From Leptolyngbyaceae cyanobacterium MO_188.B28 (GTDB lineage: Bacteria > Cyanobacteriota > Cyanobacteriia > Phormidesmidales > Phormidesmidaceae), in the NCBI GenBank assembly GCA_030065175.1, contig JASJDH010000015.1:1-38221 (forward strand): a stretch of DNA of 38,221 nucleotides, written 5' to 3'. Below are positions 17,186-25,840 of the stretch, piece after piece. Position numbers and translations under genes: made by a program. Positions within the stretch are counted from its first letter, which is position 1, and each line of letters begins with the position of its first letter. The notes beneath the pieces are model-generated. The model saw nothing but the letters and a program-made list of their open reading frames with translations. It did not search any database and was not told where the DNA came from.

Positions 17186-19903
17186 ATGTTAGAGCCAATT
17201 TATAGCCCTATCGTTTTTGTTGGTCGAGAACAGGAGCTTGCATGGTTAACTCAGATGATGCAGGCGTCCTTAACGGACTCCGCCGCCAAGTGGATACTGT
17301 CCATTCAGGCTCCCGGCGGCATGGGGAAAACTCAGCTGCTTAAGCAATTCGCTGAGGCATCTCAAAAAAACCGCCAGGCAAACGGTCATACTGTTCTCAT
17401 AACTAAGCCTCCAATTGATCTCTACTTAACCTCCCATCAAACTGAGTTAGGGATTCTGAGGAGCATTGCAGCGCAACTAACGGTTGCTTCGGGTAAAAAG
17501 CCTTTTCAAGCCTTTTTTGCAGCGCTGGATCGGAGCTTTCGGGCGAGTGAGAAAGAGGTTGATCTGCGAGGAATCTTTTTAGACTGTTATCGGACTGTAG
17601 AAGCCGATCAAGTGGTGTTGCTGTTCGATACCATTGAGTGCGCTAGTCAAGCAGTGCAGCGGTTCTTTCAGGAGATGCTGCCTCAACTTAAACTCAGAGA
17701 TCAAGGAGAGTGCGGCTCTTTAATCGTCACAGCGGGGCGGAAACTCCTGACTGACTATTTTGAACACCCCAGCATTGACGCCTTAGAACTCAAGGGGCTA
17801 TCCCAATCTGAAATTCGTCAATACTTTGAGGCGGCTTTTCCAACGCCGCAGAAATCCCCAATTTCTTCGGACTTTATTGATCGCATCACTAAGCTTTCCA
17901 GAGGCCGTCCGATTCTTGTGGCCTTAACTATTGATTGGTTAAACAACGGGAGTTCTCCGAAAGAGTTAGATGCGGCAACCCCAAAAGCCTTTGAGCGGAT
18001 GATGATTGAACGCATCAGTGAACTCCGCTATCCGGAGGATCAAACGATTTTGGCGATGGCCCAGCTGAAGCGTAGATTTGATGACTGTTTTCTAGTCGAG
18101 GTTCTAGGGGAATCTATTGAGAAGGCTCAGGAGTTACTTGAATCAGTTTCTCGGTTTTCCTTTGTCAAGTCCCACTACTCCGCCGATGGTCGTCTACAGA
18201 GTTGTGTTCTCCACGACGAAATGCAGCGATTGGTGTACACCTATGTTTGGAAATCGTACGACCCTGACAACCGATTGCGTAAAGAATGGAGCAATAGAGC
18301 GGCTGTGTATTATGACAAGTTACTTGCCACTGAACAAAATCTCCTATTCCGACAAAACCTCCAATTAGAACAGCTTTACTACACTTTCTATGTCGACAAA
18401 GATCAGGGGTTAGGCGCCTGGCGAAAATTGCTTCAGCAAGCCAATAATCAAGCAAATCCCAACGACTTCAAAGAAGCGCTCAATGAAACCGTTAAGGGCT
18501 TTGAGCAGCAGCTAACCCGAGAAGAAAAGCATGAGTTGGGATTGGAATGGGCGCATTTGGCCTACGCCCGAGGTCGGTATCGAGAAGCACTGGATGGATA
18601 CAAAAAGATTATTAAGGGATCGCCCTCCAGGATGATTCAAAGTCAAGTGTGGGCGAAATTAGCTTTCACCTATGCCCAATTGGATGACTTTGCTAGTGGG
18701 ATAAAGATAGGTCAGGAGGGTCAGACTTGGTTTCAGGCCAACCTTCAATCTCCAGACTGTAACCCATGGGAGCAGCAACAACTCCTGCAGGATTCAGGCA
18801 ACACTCTGAATGCAGTGGGATGGGCGTATCGTCAGAAGGGGGAATTTGAGCAAGCCATACCTTACTATGAAGAATCGTTGGATGTGCTGAAGGACGTCCA
18901 GGCCGCCAATCTGGATAGGGCTTCCACTAAAACCAATTTGGCTTTTATGTATCACACCGTGGGGAAGAATCGAGAAGCGATCGCCCATGGTAAATCCGCC
19001 CTTAAAATAAGTACTCGGCAAGGGGATCTCAGACAGTTGGGCTTAACCCATAACGTACTCGGAATTATCGCCACGAATTCCCTGCAAACGCAAGAGGCGG
19101 TTAAGCATTTTAGCAGCGCCCTCAATGTTTTTTCCGAAATTGACTACGCCCGGGGGTTCGTCCTGGTTAACATTGCCTATGGGCGTTTTTTTCGCCAAAC
19201 GGGGTGGTATAAAGTCAACCCCGATCGAACTCATTTTTCGGCGGCCCAAGCAGATTACGCTAAGGCCATGTCCATGTTTGATCAAGCGATTGAACAAGTC
19301 CAACAGTCCTCCCAAGCGTTTCTCATGGAGCTTTATAACGAAAAGGGTACGCTGCTGCGGGAGCAAAGCCAATTGGCAGAAGCTATTCATTTCTATCAGG
19401 AGAGTCAAGCCATTGCGGAAAATTTAGAGAACTCGATTTGGCTAATCGATAATTTGCAGGACCGGGGGGTAGCTCACTATCTCCAGGGAGATTTGGAACA
19501 GGCTCAAACCGTCTCCAACCAAGCAAAAGAACTCGCCGCACAGCACCCTTCTCCCCATTTGTTGGGACGGGCGCAAAGAACGCTGGCTAACATATTGTTT
19601 CAGCAAGAGCAGTATGAGCAATCTCTGGAAACAGCACTGCAGTCTTGTATCAACATATTAGAGCTGGATCAGTATAGTCCGAACAATAGTCCTGCCATGA
19701 GAGAGCTATTGATCGAAGAATGGCTGAGCTGGCTTACGGAGGACCTACTAGACGCATTGGAAGATATTGACTTAAAAAAGAAGCAGTGTGAGTATCTAAT
19801 TAAACGTTGGGAGGAGGCTGAAGCAAATAACCGTTCTCTTTCCAACCATTATCCTGGCTTTATAATTACCCTTAATGATTTACTATTGGAGGCAAATTCT
19901 TAA
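17186..19903 (+). CDS. STAND-family ATPase with C-terminal TPR repeats
   Basis: This 905-residue cytosolic protein has an NTPase domain near its N-terminus: FVGREQEL (11-18), Walker A GGMGKT (44-49), Walker B VVLLFDTIE (143-151), a sensor strand SLIVTAGRK and the STAND-type GLSQSEIRQYF (204-214). A winged-helix-like region follows to about 350. From about 440 to 830 there are degenerate TPR units (for example NAVGWAYRQKGEFEQAIPYY and AIHFYQESQAIAENLENSIW). STAND proteins act as switches that oligomerise when their repeat domain senses a ligand, as in apoptosis regulators and many bacterial antiviral systems. No effector domain is visible at either end, so the output may come from neighbours. 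The ATG at 17186 has no strong binding site. Confidence 0.85.
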   Translation: MLEPIYSPIVFVGREQELAWLTQMMQASLTDSAAKWILSIQAPGGMGKTQLLKQFAEASQKNRQANGHTVLITKPPIDLYLTSHQTELGILRSIAAQLTVASGKKPFQAFFAALDRSFRASEKEVDLRGIFLDCYRTVEADQVVLLFDTIECASQAVQRFFQEMLPQLKLRDQGECGSLIVTAGRKLLTDYFEHPSIDALELKGLSQSEIRQYFEAAFPTPQKSPISSDFIDRITKLSRGRPILVALTIDWLNNGSSPKELDAATPKAFERMMIERISELRYPEDQTILAMAQLKRRFDDCFLVEVLGESIEKAQELLESVSRFSFVKSHYSADGRLQSCVLHDEMQRLVYTYVWKSYDPDNRLRKEWSNRAAVYYDKLLATEQNLLFRQNLQLEQLYYTFYVDKDQGLGAWRKLLQQANNQANPNDFKEALNETVKGFEQQLTREEKHELGLEWAHLAYARGRYREALDGYKKIIKGSPSRMIQSQVWAKLAFTYAQLDDFASGIKIGQEGQTWFQANLQSPDCNPWEQQQLLQDSGNTLNAVGWAYRQKGEFEQAIPYYEESLDVLKDVQAANLDRASTKTNLAFMYHTVGKNREAIAHGKSALKISTRQGDLRQLGLTHNVLGIIATNSLQTQEAVKHFSSALNVFSEIDYARGFVLVNIAYGRFFRQTGWYKVNPDRTHFSAAQADYAKAMSMFDQAIEQVQQSSQAFLMELYNEKGTLLREQSQLAEAIHFYQESQAIAENLENSIWLIDNLQDRGVAHYLQGDLEQAQTVSNQAKELAAQHPSPHLLGRAQRTLANILFQQEQYEQSLETALQSCINILELDQYSPNNSPAMRELLIEEWLSWLTEDLLDALEDIDLKKKQCEYLIKRWEEAEANNRSLSNHYPGFIITLNDLLLEANS

Positions 19904-20005
19904 AGTCGGATTGTATTGAGTTCATGGGTCAAATATGTCGCCTCTTTGCCCATGCTAATCCTTGAGATAACCCTGCATTAACATCCTGAAGCAAGTGATT
20001 TTTTC

Positions 20006-22057
20006 ATGACCACCAAGTCGCCAAATTTCGACTTTGCCTTCCACAACCAGGAGCATGCCCTAAACCGGGTAAAGAACTCATTAGGAGAGCTGGTTGTTCT
20101 AGACGCGCTGCCGGGATATGGCAAAACGGCATTTCTCACCAAAGTTCAAGAGGAGTATGAAACCCAACAGTGGCAATGCGCCCTGGTTCCATTACTGCGC
20201 GCCCGGAGTAAAATTGATACAGTGATTGCGGCCCTCGAGACGATAGACCCGGAAGCAGCTGAACCACAGGAGGATGTGTCTCAAGCGCTTGAAATGTTAA
20301 TTGAGCGGTTGCAGCCGGGACAGCCACTTGCCTTGATGTTTGATGACGTCCATTGCTTGCAGTCTCAAGCCCTGGATTGGGTAAAGCGTAAGCTTGCTCC
20401 GAGCTTGCAGGCTGAGCTGAAGTATTTAACCGGTGACAACTTTCTCTTGATTTTCTCTGGCCATAATATTCGGAGTTCAACACCATGGCCTCCAGGGAGT
20501 CGTTCAATTGAGTTGACAGCATTTCAGCGAGATGCGATTAACCAGTTTATTGACGTCGCCAATATTGCCGAACTCTGGAGAAGCAGACCGTCAAATTACC
20601 GTTACTTTGTGGTTGATCGAATTTTTCAGTTTTCTGGGGGTCACCCGCGGGCGTCGATTGGACTTCTAAATGAACTGGGAAGCGGCTGGAATCCGTCTCC
20701 AAATTTTTTTCAGCGGGATTTGGGGGTTTTTGAAAAACACGTAGAGCGAGAGTTAAGCAAGTTCACTAAGAACTTAGAGCCTGTTTATCAAGACTATCTA
20801 TCCCATCTTGTCATTTTTCGCAGTATCGATTTCGCCACACTTAAGGTCATAGAACAAAAATATGAGTTGCCAGCACAACAGAATCCAACCCAATTAATTC
20901 GGGAGTTTCGTCAGAGTAACCTCTTGCTTTCGAATCGCTATGCGCCTGGATTAACGGTGTTGAAGCCTGTCGTTCGCCAGGGATTGCTAGTACGGATGAT
21001 GTTGCAGGCGCTTGAAAATTACCAAACCCTGCACCGATTCGCCCAACAAACTTATCAAAATTGGGCGAGTAACAGTAGTCGCACCGCAGATGATGTGATT
21101 CGGTGCTTGAGGGAAAGCGTTTACCACTGTTTATGTTGCATGGAAGAACGGCGGCGGCTAGAGCAACAGTCAGAATTTATGGACTGTCTACAGTACTGTA
21201 TTCAAATTTTGAACCGCAGACAAGCAGAGTTGCCGGACCTACCGAGGTCAATCCTAGAAACCCTGTTAGACGGGGATGAGGAAAGTCGAACGTTATTGCA
21301 ACAACTGGATGCAGATTGGATTGGATTACTCAACTTTGCCTTTGCCGCCCTTTCCCATTCATCCCTGCCCGAAGAGACGTCTCCTCAAGCCAAACACGTT
21401 CAACGCCAGTGCAAGACTCTAACCATCGCCCTTACCGATGAAGATGGAGAGGTGCTTGGAACAGGATTCTGGATTGAGTTTGAACATCAGCTCTACGCAG
21501 TCACCTGCGCCCATGTAATTAAACAACTCCGGCTCTCCGAAGGCGAGCAAGTGCAAGCTAGAACCTTCGGCCCCAATATTCAAGACTTGGACCTGGAAAT
21601 CGTCTGGTATCGAGTTCCTGAGGATCGTGACGATAAGGACTGGACCGCTCAACAGGATATCGCTATCCTTCGGCCAGTCTTCAAAGCCGCCTCTCGGATG
21701 ACTGAGCAGCTAGGGCTGACTGATCTGCTTCCCCTCAATTCGGATGGGTTAACCCAACTTCAACAGCAGCAATCAACCACGCTCTATAGTTTTGGCTACC
21801 CCGCCCCCAAACGGTTTAAAGGCGAAAGTTTCTCCTCCCTGGTTTGTGATGAGCAGGTAGGCAACGGCTTTGTCAAACTGCTCAACTTGGGGCCTGTGAA
21901 AGTAGAGGGGGGTGTCAGCGGCGCTCCTTTATTGCAGGTCGATACTAAACAATTAATTGGAATGATCCACGCTAAGTTGGGCTCGGAGGTGGTTTACTTC
22001 ATTCCAGCTCCAACTATTCTGGAGATTTTAGCTGAACTGAATACCCTCGCCCAATAA
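20006..22057 (+). CDS. STAND-type ATPase fused to a trypsin-like serine protease
   Basis: This 683-residue protein has an ATPase half with Walker A ALPGYGKT (34-41), Walker B LALMFDDVH (108-116), a sensor strand FLLIFSGHNI and a helical region to about 465. A chymotrypsin-fold domain follows (about 468-683): FGTGFWIE-like strand VLGTGFWIEFEHQLYAV, then TCAHV with His503, QQDIAIL with Asp551, and GGVSGAPLL with Ser638. These form the expected catalytic triad order. There is no signal peptide, so the protease would work in the cytoplasm, controlled by the ATPase. It starts 102 bases after the STAND-TPR gene on the same strand, which suggests a shared system. The three catalytic motifs make an active protease likely. 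Confidence 0.85.
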   Translation: MTTKSPNFDFAFHNQEHALNRVKNSLGELVVLDALPGYGKTAFLTKVQEEYETQQWQCALVPLLRARSKIDTVIAALETIDPEAAEPQEDVSQALEMLIERLQPGQPLALMFDDVHCLQSQALDWVKRKLAPSLQAELKYLTGDNFLLIFSGHNIRSSTPWPPGSRSIELTAFQRDAINQFIDVANIAELWRSRPSNYRYFVVDRIFQFSGGHPRASIGLLNELGSGWNPSPNFFQRDLGVFEKHVERELSKFTKNLEPVYQDYLSHLVIFRSIDFATLKVIEQKYELPAQQNPTQLIREFRQSNLLLSNRYAPGLTVLKPVVRQGLLVRMMLQALENYQTLHRFAQQTYQNWASNSSRTADDVIRCLRESVYHCLCCMEERRRLEQQSEFMDCLQYCIQILNRRQAELPDLPRSILETLLDGDEESRTLLQQLDADWIGLLNFAFAALSHSSLPEETSPQAKHVQRQCKTLTIALTDEDGEVLGTGFWIEFEHQLYAVTCAHVIKQLRLSEGEQVQARTFGPNIQDLDLEIVWYRVPEDRDDKDWTAQQDIAILRPVFKAASRMTEQLGLTDLLPLNSDGLTQLQQQQSTTLYSFGYPAPKRFKGESFSSLVCDEQVGNGFVKLLNLGPVKVEGGVSGAPLLQVDTKQLIGMIHAKLGSEVVYFIPAPTILEILAELNTLAQ

Positions 22058-22448
22058 AAAAGTCCCTCTAATTCATTGGGTTTAAACAGTGGGCTCAAAA
22101 TTGCTGGCGCTGAAAGTCCTTCAATAGGCAGTGAGTCTTTGCCCCTCTAGGCTCACCCAGCCTCCAAAGGGAACTGAGAAAAAAGTCAAAATTTGCACTC
22201 TGTGAATTTTTCTTTAAGGTTAGGCAAAGATACGATATACTCCCTGCCTATCCAGCAAAGTCTCGGTAAACACGGGCAGACTAATGACTGAGAAGTGTAA
22301 TGTCAACTACTTTTCATGACTGTATTTATACGCATATATTTGATGAGTCAATTCCATTAAGCGGAATCAAACAAAGGATTTTTGTATTTAATTCGGGATG
22401 GTCTGATTTGTGTTGCAGCTAATGATGGCGTTGAGTTGAGGTGAAGTC
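22058..22448. promoter_or_regulatory. 391-base gap before the TRYPCO1-like gene
   Basis: No reading frame is supported here. TATACT at 22236-22241 could be a -10 element, but the matching -35 (TTTAAG at 22213-22218) is weak. The gap suggests that the two downstream genes have their own promoter rather than being strictly co-transcribed with the STAND genes. Confidence 0.35.
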
Positions 22449-22808
22449 ATGAGTCGGTTTCTATCGGTAGACACCCCTGGCGGTCCTATTTGGGTGGAAG
22501 TGTCAGATGAAGACGATACTGAGTCCGTTGAGTTGGTGGCTAATCGCAAGGAAATTCATCGCACCTTTGAAGAATCCGCCCAAGCCTTAAAGCGAAATGC
22601 TCAATATTTAATCGATTCCATGTCGAGCTTAAAACCAACAGAAATGGAGGTTACCTTCGGCATGAGTGTGGGGGTGGAGGCGAGTACGCCTATATTTGCT
22701 CTTGCTAAGGCCAATGGAGAGGCGAGTTATACGGTTACGTTGAAATGGCAGTCTAAAGATCGGCCGGAAGGCGGTCCAAAGTCTGATTCTGATGTTGATA
22801 AGGGGTGA
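22449..22808 (+). CDS. Trypsin-co-occurring domain protein (TRYPCO1, CU044_2847-like)
   Basis: This 119-residue protein starts with a short beta-rich segment (RFLSVDTPGGPIWVEVSD), has a central helix (ESAQALKRNAQYLIDSMSSL) and ends with EMEVTFGMSVGVEASTPIFA and ASYTVTLKW. That C-terminal pattern (V.FG....EA...I......A...VTL.W) is characteristic of the CU044_2847/TRYPCO1 family, named for its repeated occurrence beside trypsin-like proteases in predicted conflict systems. Here it indeed lies 391 bases after a STAND-trypsin fusion. Its molecular role is unknown; adaptor or protease regulator/substrate are suggestions. The start is supported by GAGGTGA at 22438-22444. It ends 10 bases before the radical SAM start. 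Assignment is by eye and should be confirmed by profile search. Confidence 0.75.
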   Translation: MSRFLSVDTPGGPIWVEVSDEDDTESVELVANRKEIHRTFEESAQALKRNAQYLIDSMSSLKPTEMEVTFGMSVGVEASTPIFALAKANGEASYTVTLKWQSKDRPEGGPKSDSDVDKG

Positions 22809-22818
22809 GGCGATCGCC

Positions 22819-24291
22819 ATGTCTGGCTTAGATTTATTTGAAGATTTGGGCGATCAGAAGACTCGGATATCTCTCGATTCGCAAGACCTGCCTCAACTAC
22901 TCACCAGTGAAACTGCCGCCTATGAGTCGGACTGTGATTGCGCCTGTTCGAGCACCCCGTTTACAATCACAACCGCCAAACCGACCGAAACTCAGTTCTC
23001 AACCTCGCCGGATACATACACCTCACCCTTACGTCAGGGGTTTCATTTAGCCTTTAGTCCCTTCGCTCCCGCCGGTCCCAGTGTACTGAATCCAGCCGCT
23101 TGGCGACGGTATCAAGCCTTTACTCAAAACCCTCAACCGCTGACTGAGGCCATCGACCGAGAGCTGGCGCAGCAAAACTTACTCATTCCCATCAGTCGTC
23201 CGCCTCAGATTCAACCTGCCGCATCGGAGCAGCTGACGGCCTGGTTACATGTCACCAACGCTTGCAATCTAGACTGCCCCTATTGCTATGTGCGCAAGTC
23301 TTCCGCCCACATGAACCTACAAACGGGGTTAAACGCAGTGGAAAGCCTTTTCACTGCGGCCCATCGCCAGGGTTTACCGGGAATTAAATTGAAATACGCT
23401 GGGGGAGAAGCCACCCTCCACTTTTCCCTGATCCAAAAGTTGCACGATCGCGCCTTGCAACTATCTGAGCAAACTGGTTTGACGTTAAGAGAAGTGGTGC
23501 TGAGCAATGGGGTCGCCCTCACCCCCACTATGCTAGATTGGTTTGAGCGCACCCAGGCTCGGCTAATGATTTCTCTGGACGGTTTGGGCTCTGTACACGA
23601 TCATCAACGCCCCCTCAAGGGCGGCGGAGCCAGCTTCGCCCAGGTGGTTCATACCTTAGAAAATCTGGTGAAGCCTCGACAGATTGACCTCCACCTCAGC
23701 GTCACCGTGACAGGCGCTAGCGCCCCCTATCTGGCCGAATTAGTCAGTTGGATTCTGGCCCATGATTGGCCCTTTAGTCTCAATTTTTACCGCCAAACCC
23801 CCCTCAGCGCCGATCGCCACGAGCTGGAGCTAGAGGAGCAGGCGATCATTTCCGGCATGCAAGCCGCCTATAAAGTCATTGAACAGAATTTGCCGGATCG
23901 GCCCCTATTGAACGGACTGTTGGATAAGGTGCAGAGCCAGGCCCACACCCATACCTGTGGGGTGGGACAAACCTATGCGGTAATCACCCACACCGGACAA
24001 TTGTCCCAATGTCAGATGCAGTTGGACAATCCGGTAAGCGATCGCGTCAATCCCCACACCCTGTTGCCCCTATTGGCCAAGGGTCCCATCCAAAACCTGT
24101 CTGTCCAAGAAAAATTAGGCTGCCAGTCCTGCACCTATCGCTACCGCTGCACCGGAGGCTGTCCGGTGGAAACCTTCCGCGTTACCGGTCGCTGGGATGT
24201 GAAAAGCCCTAACTGCGGCGTTTACCAGGCCCTCTACCCAGAACTGTTGCGATTGGAAGGGTTGCGGCTGCTTAACGTGCATGGCTATTGA
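22819..24291 (+). CDS. Radical SAM/SPASM enzyme, probable peptide-modifying maturase
   Basis: With the start at ATG 22819 (490 aa, AAGGGGTGAGG upstream) the protein has four parts. Residues 1-70 are polar with a Cys cluster CDCAC at 39-43. Residues about 74-124 (LAFSPFAPAGPSVLNPAAW, ending in NLLIP) resemble the PqqD-like peptide-recognition fold found in many maturases. The radical SAM barrel has CNLDCPYC (149-156) for the 4Fe-4S cluster and YAGGEATL (193-200). The C-terminal SPASM region has many cysteines (CGVGQ, SQCQMQ, CQSCTYRYRCTGGCP, NCGVYQ) for extra clusters. Such enzymes modify peptides or proteins, but no precursor gene is obvious. An earlier ATG at 22792 lies inside the preceding gene. 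The 3' end overlaps the convergent sulfotransferase gene by 7 bases. Confidence 0.88.
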   Translation: MSGLDLFEDLGDQKTRISLDSQDLPQLLTSETAAYESDCDCACSSTPFTITTAKPTETQFSTSPDTYTSPLRQGFHLAFSPFAPAGPSVLNPAAWRRYQAFTQNPQPLTEAIDRELAQQNLLIPISRPPQIQPAASEQLTAWLHVTNACNLDCPYCYVRKSSAHMNLQTGLNAVESLFTAAHRQGLPGIKLKYAGGEATLHFSLIQKLHDRALQLSEQTGLTLREVVLSNGVALTPTMLDWFERTQARLMISLDGLGSVHDHQRPLKGGGASFAQVVHTLENLVKPRQIDLHLSVTVTGASAPYLAELVSWILAHDWPFSLNFYRQTPLSADRHELELEEQAIISGMQAAYKVIEQNLPDRPLLNGLLDKVQSQAHTHTCGVGQTYAVITHTGQLSQCQMQLDNPVSDRVNPHTLLPLLAKGPIQNLSVQEKLGCQSCTYRYRCTGGCPVETFRVTGRWDVKSPNCGVYQALYPELLRLEGLRLLNVHGY

Positions 24292-24983
24292 TTTGAAGGC
24301 TCGGTCCAGTGATAATTGAAAGCCGCGATTTCTTTGGCGCAGACAATCTCGATGCGCGAACGCGCCGATGCATTTAAGAGAGTGCTGTAATGACTTCGGT
24401 TTTTTCGATATTCCCCCTTTGCTCTGGGAAGCGTAATTTTTTCCGGTAAACCGAGTTTATCGACGATGGTTGCTAAATCATCCGTCAAGTTTTCGTAGCG
24501 CCCAACAAAATCTGCAGCGATATGATCATTGATTGCGTAAATATCCCAGTTTGACAAAAACTTCGTCGGCGATGAATTTAAATAGTCTTCGATGGGAGGG
24601 CGAGGTTCACGTGTACTCCAATAATAATGACTAATTGCTTTGTCAAAAGGGTCGCGTTCAAAGCAAAATTTGAAATAGTTTTTCCAAATGTCGGCGCCAA
24701 TGTATTTTCTAACTTGGGACGCGTCAATATGATTGAAGAATCGCTTTCTTTCCCTTCTAGTTATATATCTAAACCATTCCCGTTTTGTGTGTTGCTGTAA
24801 TGATATCTTGTAGTTTTGTGGGCCGATAAAGCCCAATTCCTGCCGCTTCTTTTCATCACCTTCAGTAATTGGGGTAATGATGTCATCCCTATCGCAAAAT
24901 TTGGATAGGGCGATCTCAATACTTGTACCTGCTGTTTTTCGAGTTTTGAGGAAAATAAATTTATACTTATGGTTGATTATCAT
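24285..24983 (-). CDS. Sulfotransferase family protein
   Basis: This 232-residue protein has the PAPS-binding signature of sulfotransferases: FIFLKTRKTAGTSIEIAL near the N-terminus (5'-phosphosulfate loop) and FCFERDPFDKAISHYYW (3'-phosphate loop, Arg and Ser). The short length and the sequence of the first loop suit the carbohydrate/lipid-type prokaryotic members (sulfotransferase family 2-like). It would transfer sulfate from PAPS to an unknown acceptor. It starts 4 bases after the stop of the VWA gene on the same strand, so the two are probably one operon. The pair is visibly richer in A and T than the radical SAM gene beside it, a hint of separate origin. Confidence 0.8.
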   Translation of the reverse strand: MIINHKYKFIFLKTRKTAGTSIEIALSKFCDRDDIITPITEGDEKKRQELGFIGPQNYKISLQQHTKREWFRYITRRERKRFFNHIDASQVRKYIGADIWKNYFKFCFERDPFDKAISHYYWSTREPRPPIEDYLNSSPTKFLSNWDIYAINDHIAADFVGRYENLTDDLATIVDKLGLPEKITLPRAKGEYRKNRSHYSTLLNASARSRIEIVCAKEIAAFNYHWTEPSNQ

Positions 24984-24987
24984 TAAT

Positions 24988-25620
24988 CTAATCCATCAAC
25001 GCATTCACCAAAAAATTATCAATCGAGCTTTTGCGAGCGTCATACCAAAACTTGGCGTCGACAATATCATGCCGAGCGCCTTTATCGTGCAGCTGATCAT
25101 CTAAAACAGTCAAAAATTCTTTCGTGGGCGCATCATTACCCACTTGTAAAAAAACAATTCCCAACTCATGTTTGTTATCTTCCTCCTTAATGATATCCAT
25201 TCTTTCTGTAGCTTTCACAATTAGCTCAATCAAGATTTCTTTTTCCGGAGGAATGATATCTAGAATGACAAAGATCATCTCTCCATTGCGACTTATTCCT
25301 ATGTTTCTGCGGGAAAAATAATCTTCCAGAGCATCCTTTAGAGGACTGAAAATATCTATTTCAGTCGATTGAGCTTGGTTTTGAAAAAATCGAGCCAGTT
25401 GATTAACGTCAGCACGCATAATTTTTTGATACGGCTCTGAGGCTAGATAGAGGCTCAACCCATCGTCATCATATTGTGAACATCTCTTTGCTAAATTGAT
25501 AATGGCGGTCTGGGCTCCTATCCACTCCATATTGTAGGGATGTTGTGATGACCAAGTTTCTGGGCTGCGAGCCAGAATAAACGTATAATCCCGGTCTTTA
25601 AGCAGTTGTTTTTGAGACAT
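24988..25620 (-). CDS. Von Willebrand factor A-like protein with degenerate MIDAS
   Basis: From ATG 25620 (210 aa, MSQKQLLKDRDYTF) the protein follows the layout of a cyanobacterial VWA family whose members normally start RDYTLIIDRSGSMS. Here the metal motif DxSxS is replaced: RDYTFILARSPETWSSQ has Ala for Asp and Glu for the second Ser, and the TDGEPDD-like loop reads LDIIPPE. The remaining pattern (LAKRCSQYDDDGLSLYL, LGIVFLQVGNDAPTKEFLTVLDDQL, HDIVDAKF) still matches. The fold is probably kept but metal-dependent ligand binding lost. The open frame extends upstream to a TTG at 25692, which I consider unlikely as start. It is directly upstream of the sulfotransferase. Confidence 0.72.
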   Translation of the reverse strand: MSQKQLLKDRDYTFILARSPETWSSQHPYNMEWIGAQTAIINLAKRCSQYDDDGLSLYLASEPYQKIMRADVNQLARFFQNQAQSTEIDIFSPLKDALEDYFSRRNIGISRNGEMIFVILDIIPPEKEILIELIVKATERMDIIKEEDNKHELGIVFLQVGNDAPTKEFLTVLDDQLHDKGARHDIVDAKFWYDARKSSIDNFLVNALMD

Positions 25621-25840
25621 CTCTAATGGCCGTTTGTAGTTTTGAGAGTATTCTGCGGCTCTATACCAATAGCGGCATCTAAGCCGATTCAAGAATTCCC
25701 AAACTCCAACAGCAAATTTACGATGATAAAGTAATTTATCTAGCAGACCGACTCGTCAAGGACGAAACGAAGCCAGTTGACATCATATCCTTTCACTAAG
25801 TTGAAGCTGAATTTGGACACAATAACTTTAAATCTGAGAA

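Noticed and set aside
22792-22818. Upstream ATG as start of the radical SAM gene
   Set aside because: It lies within the end of the preceding gene and lacks a binding site, while ATG 22819 has AAGGGGTGAGG before it.
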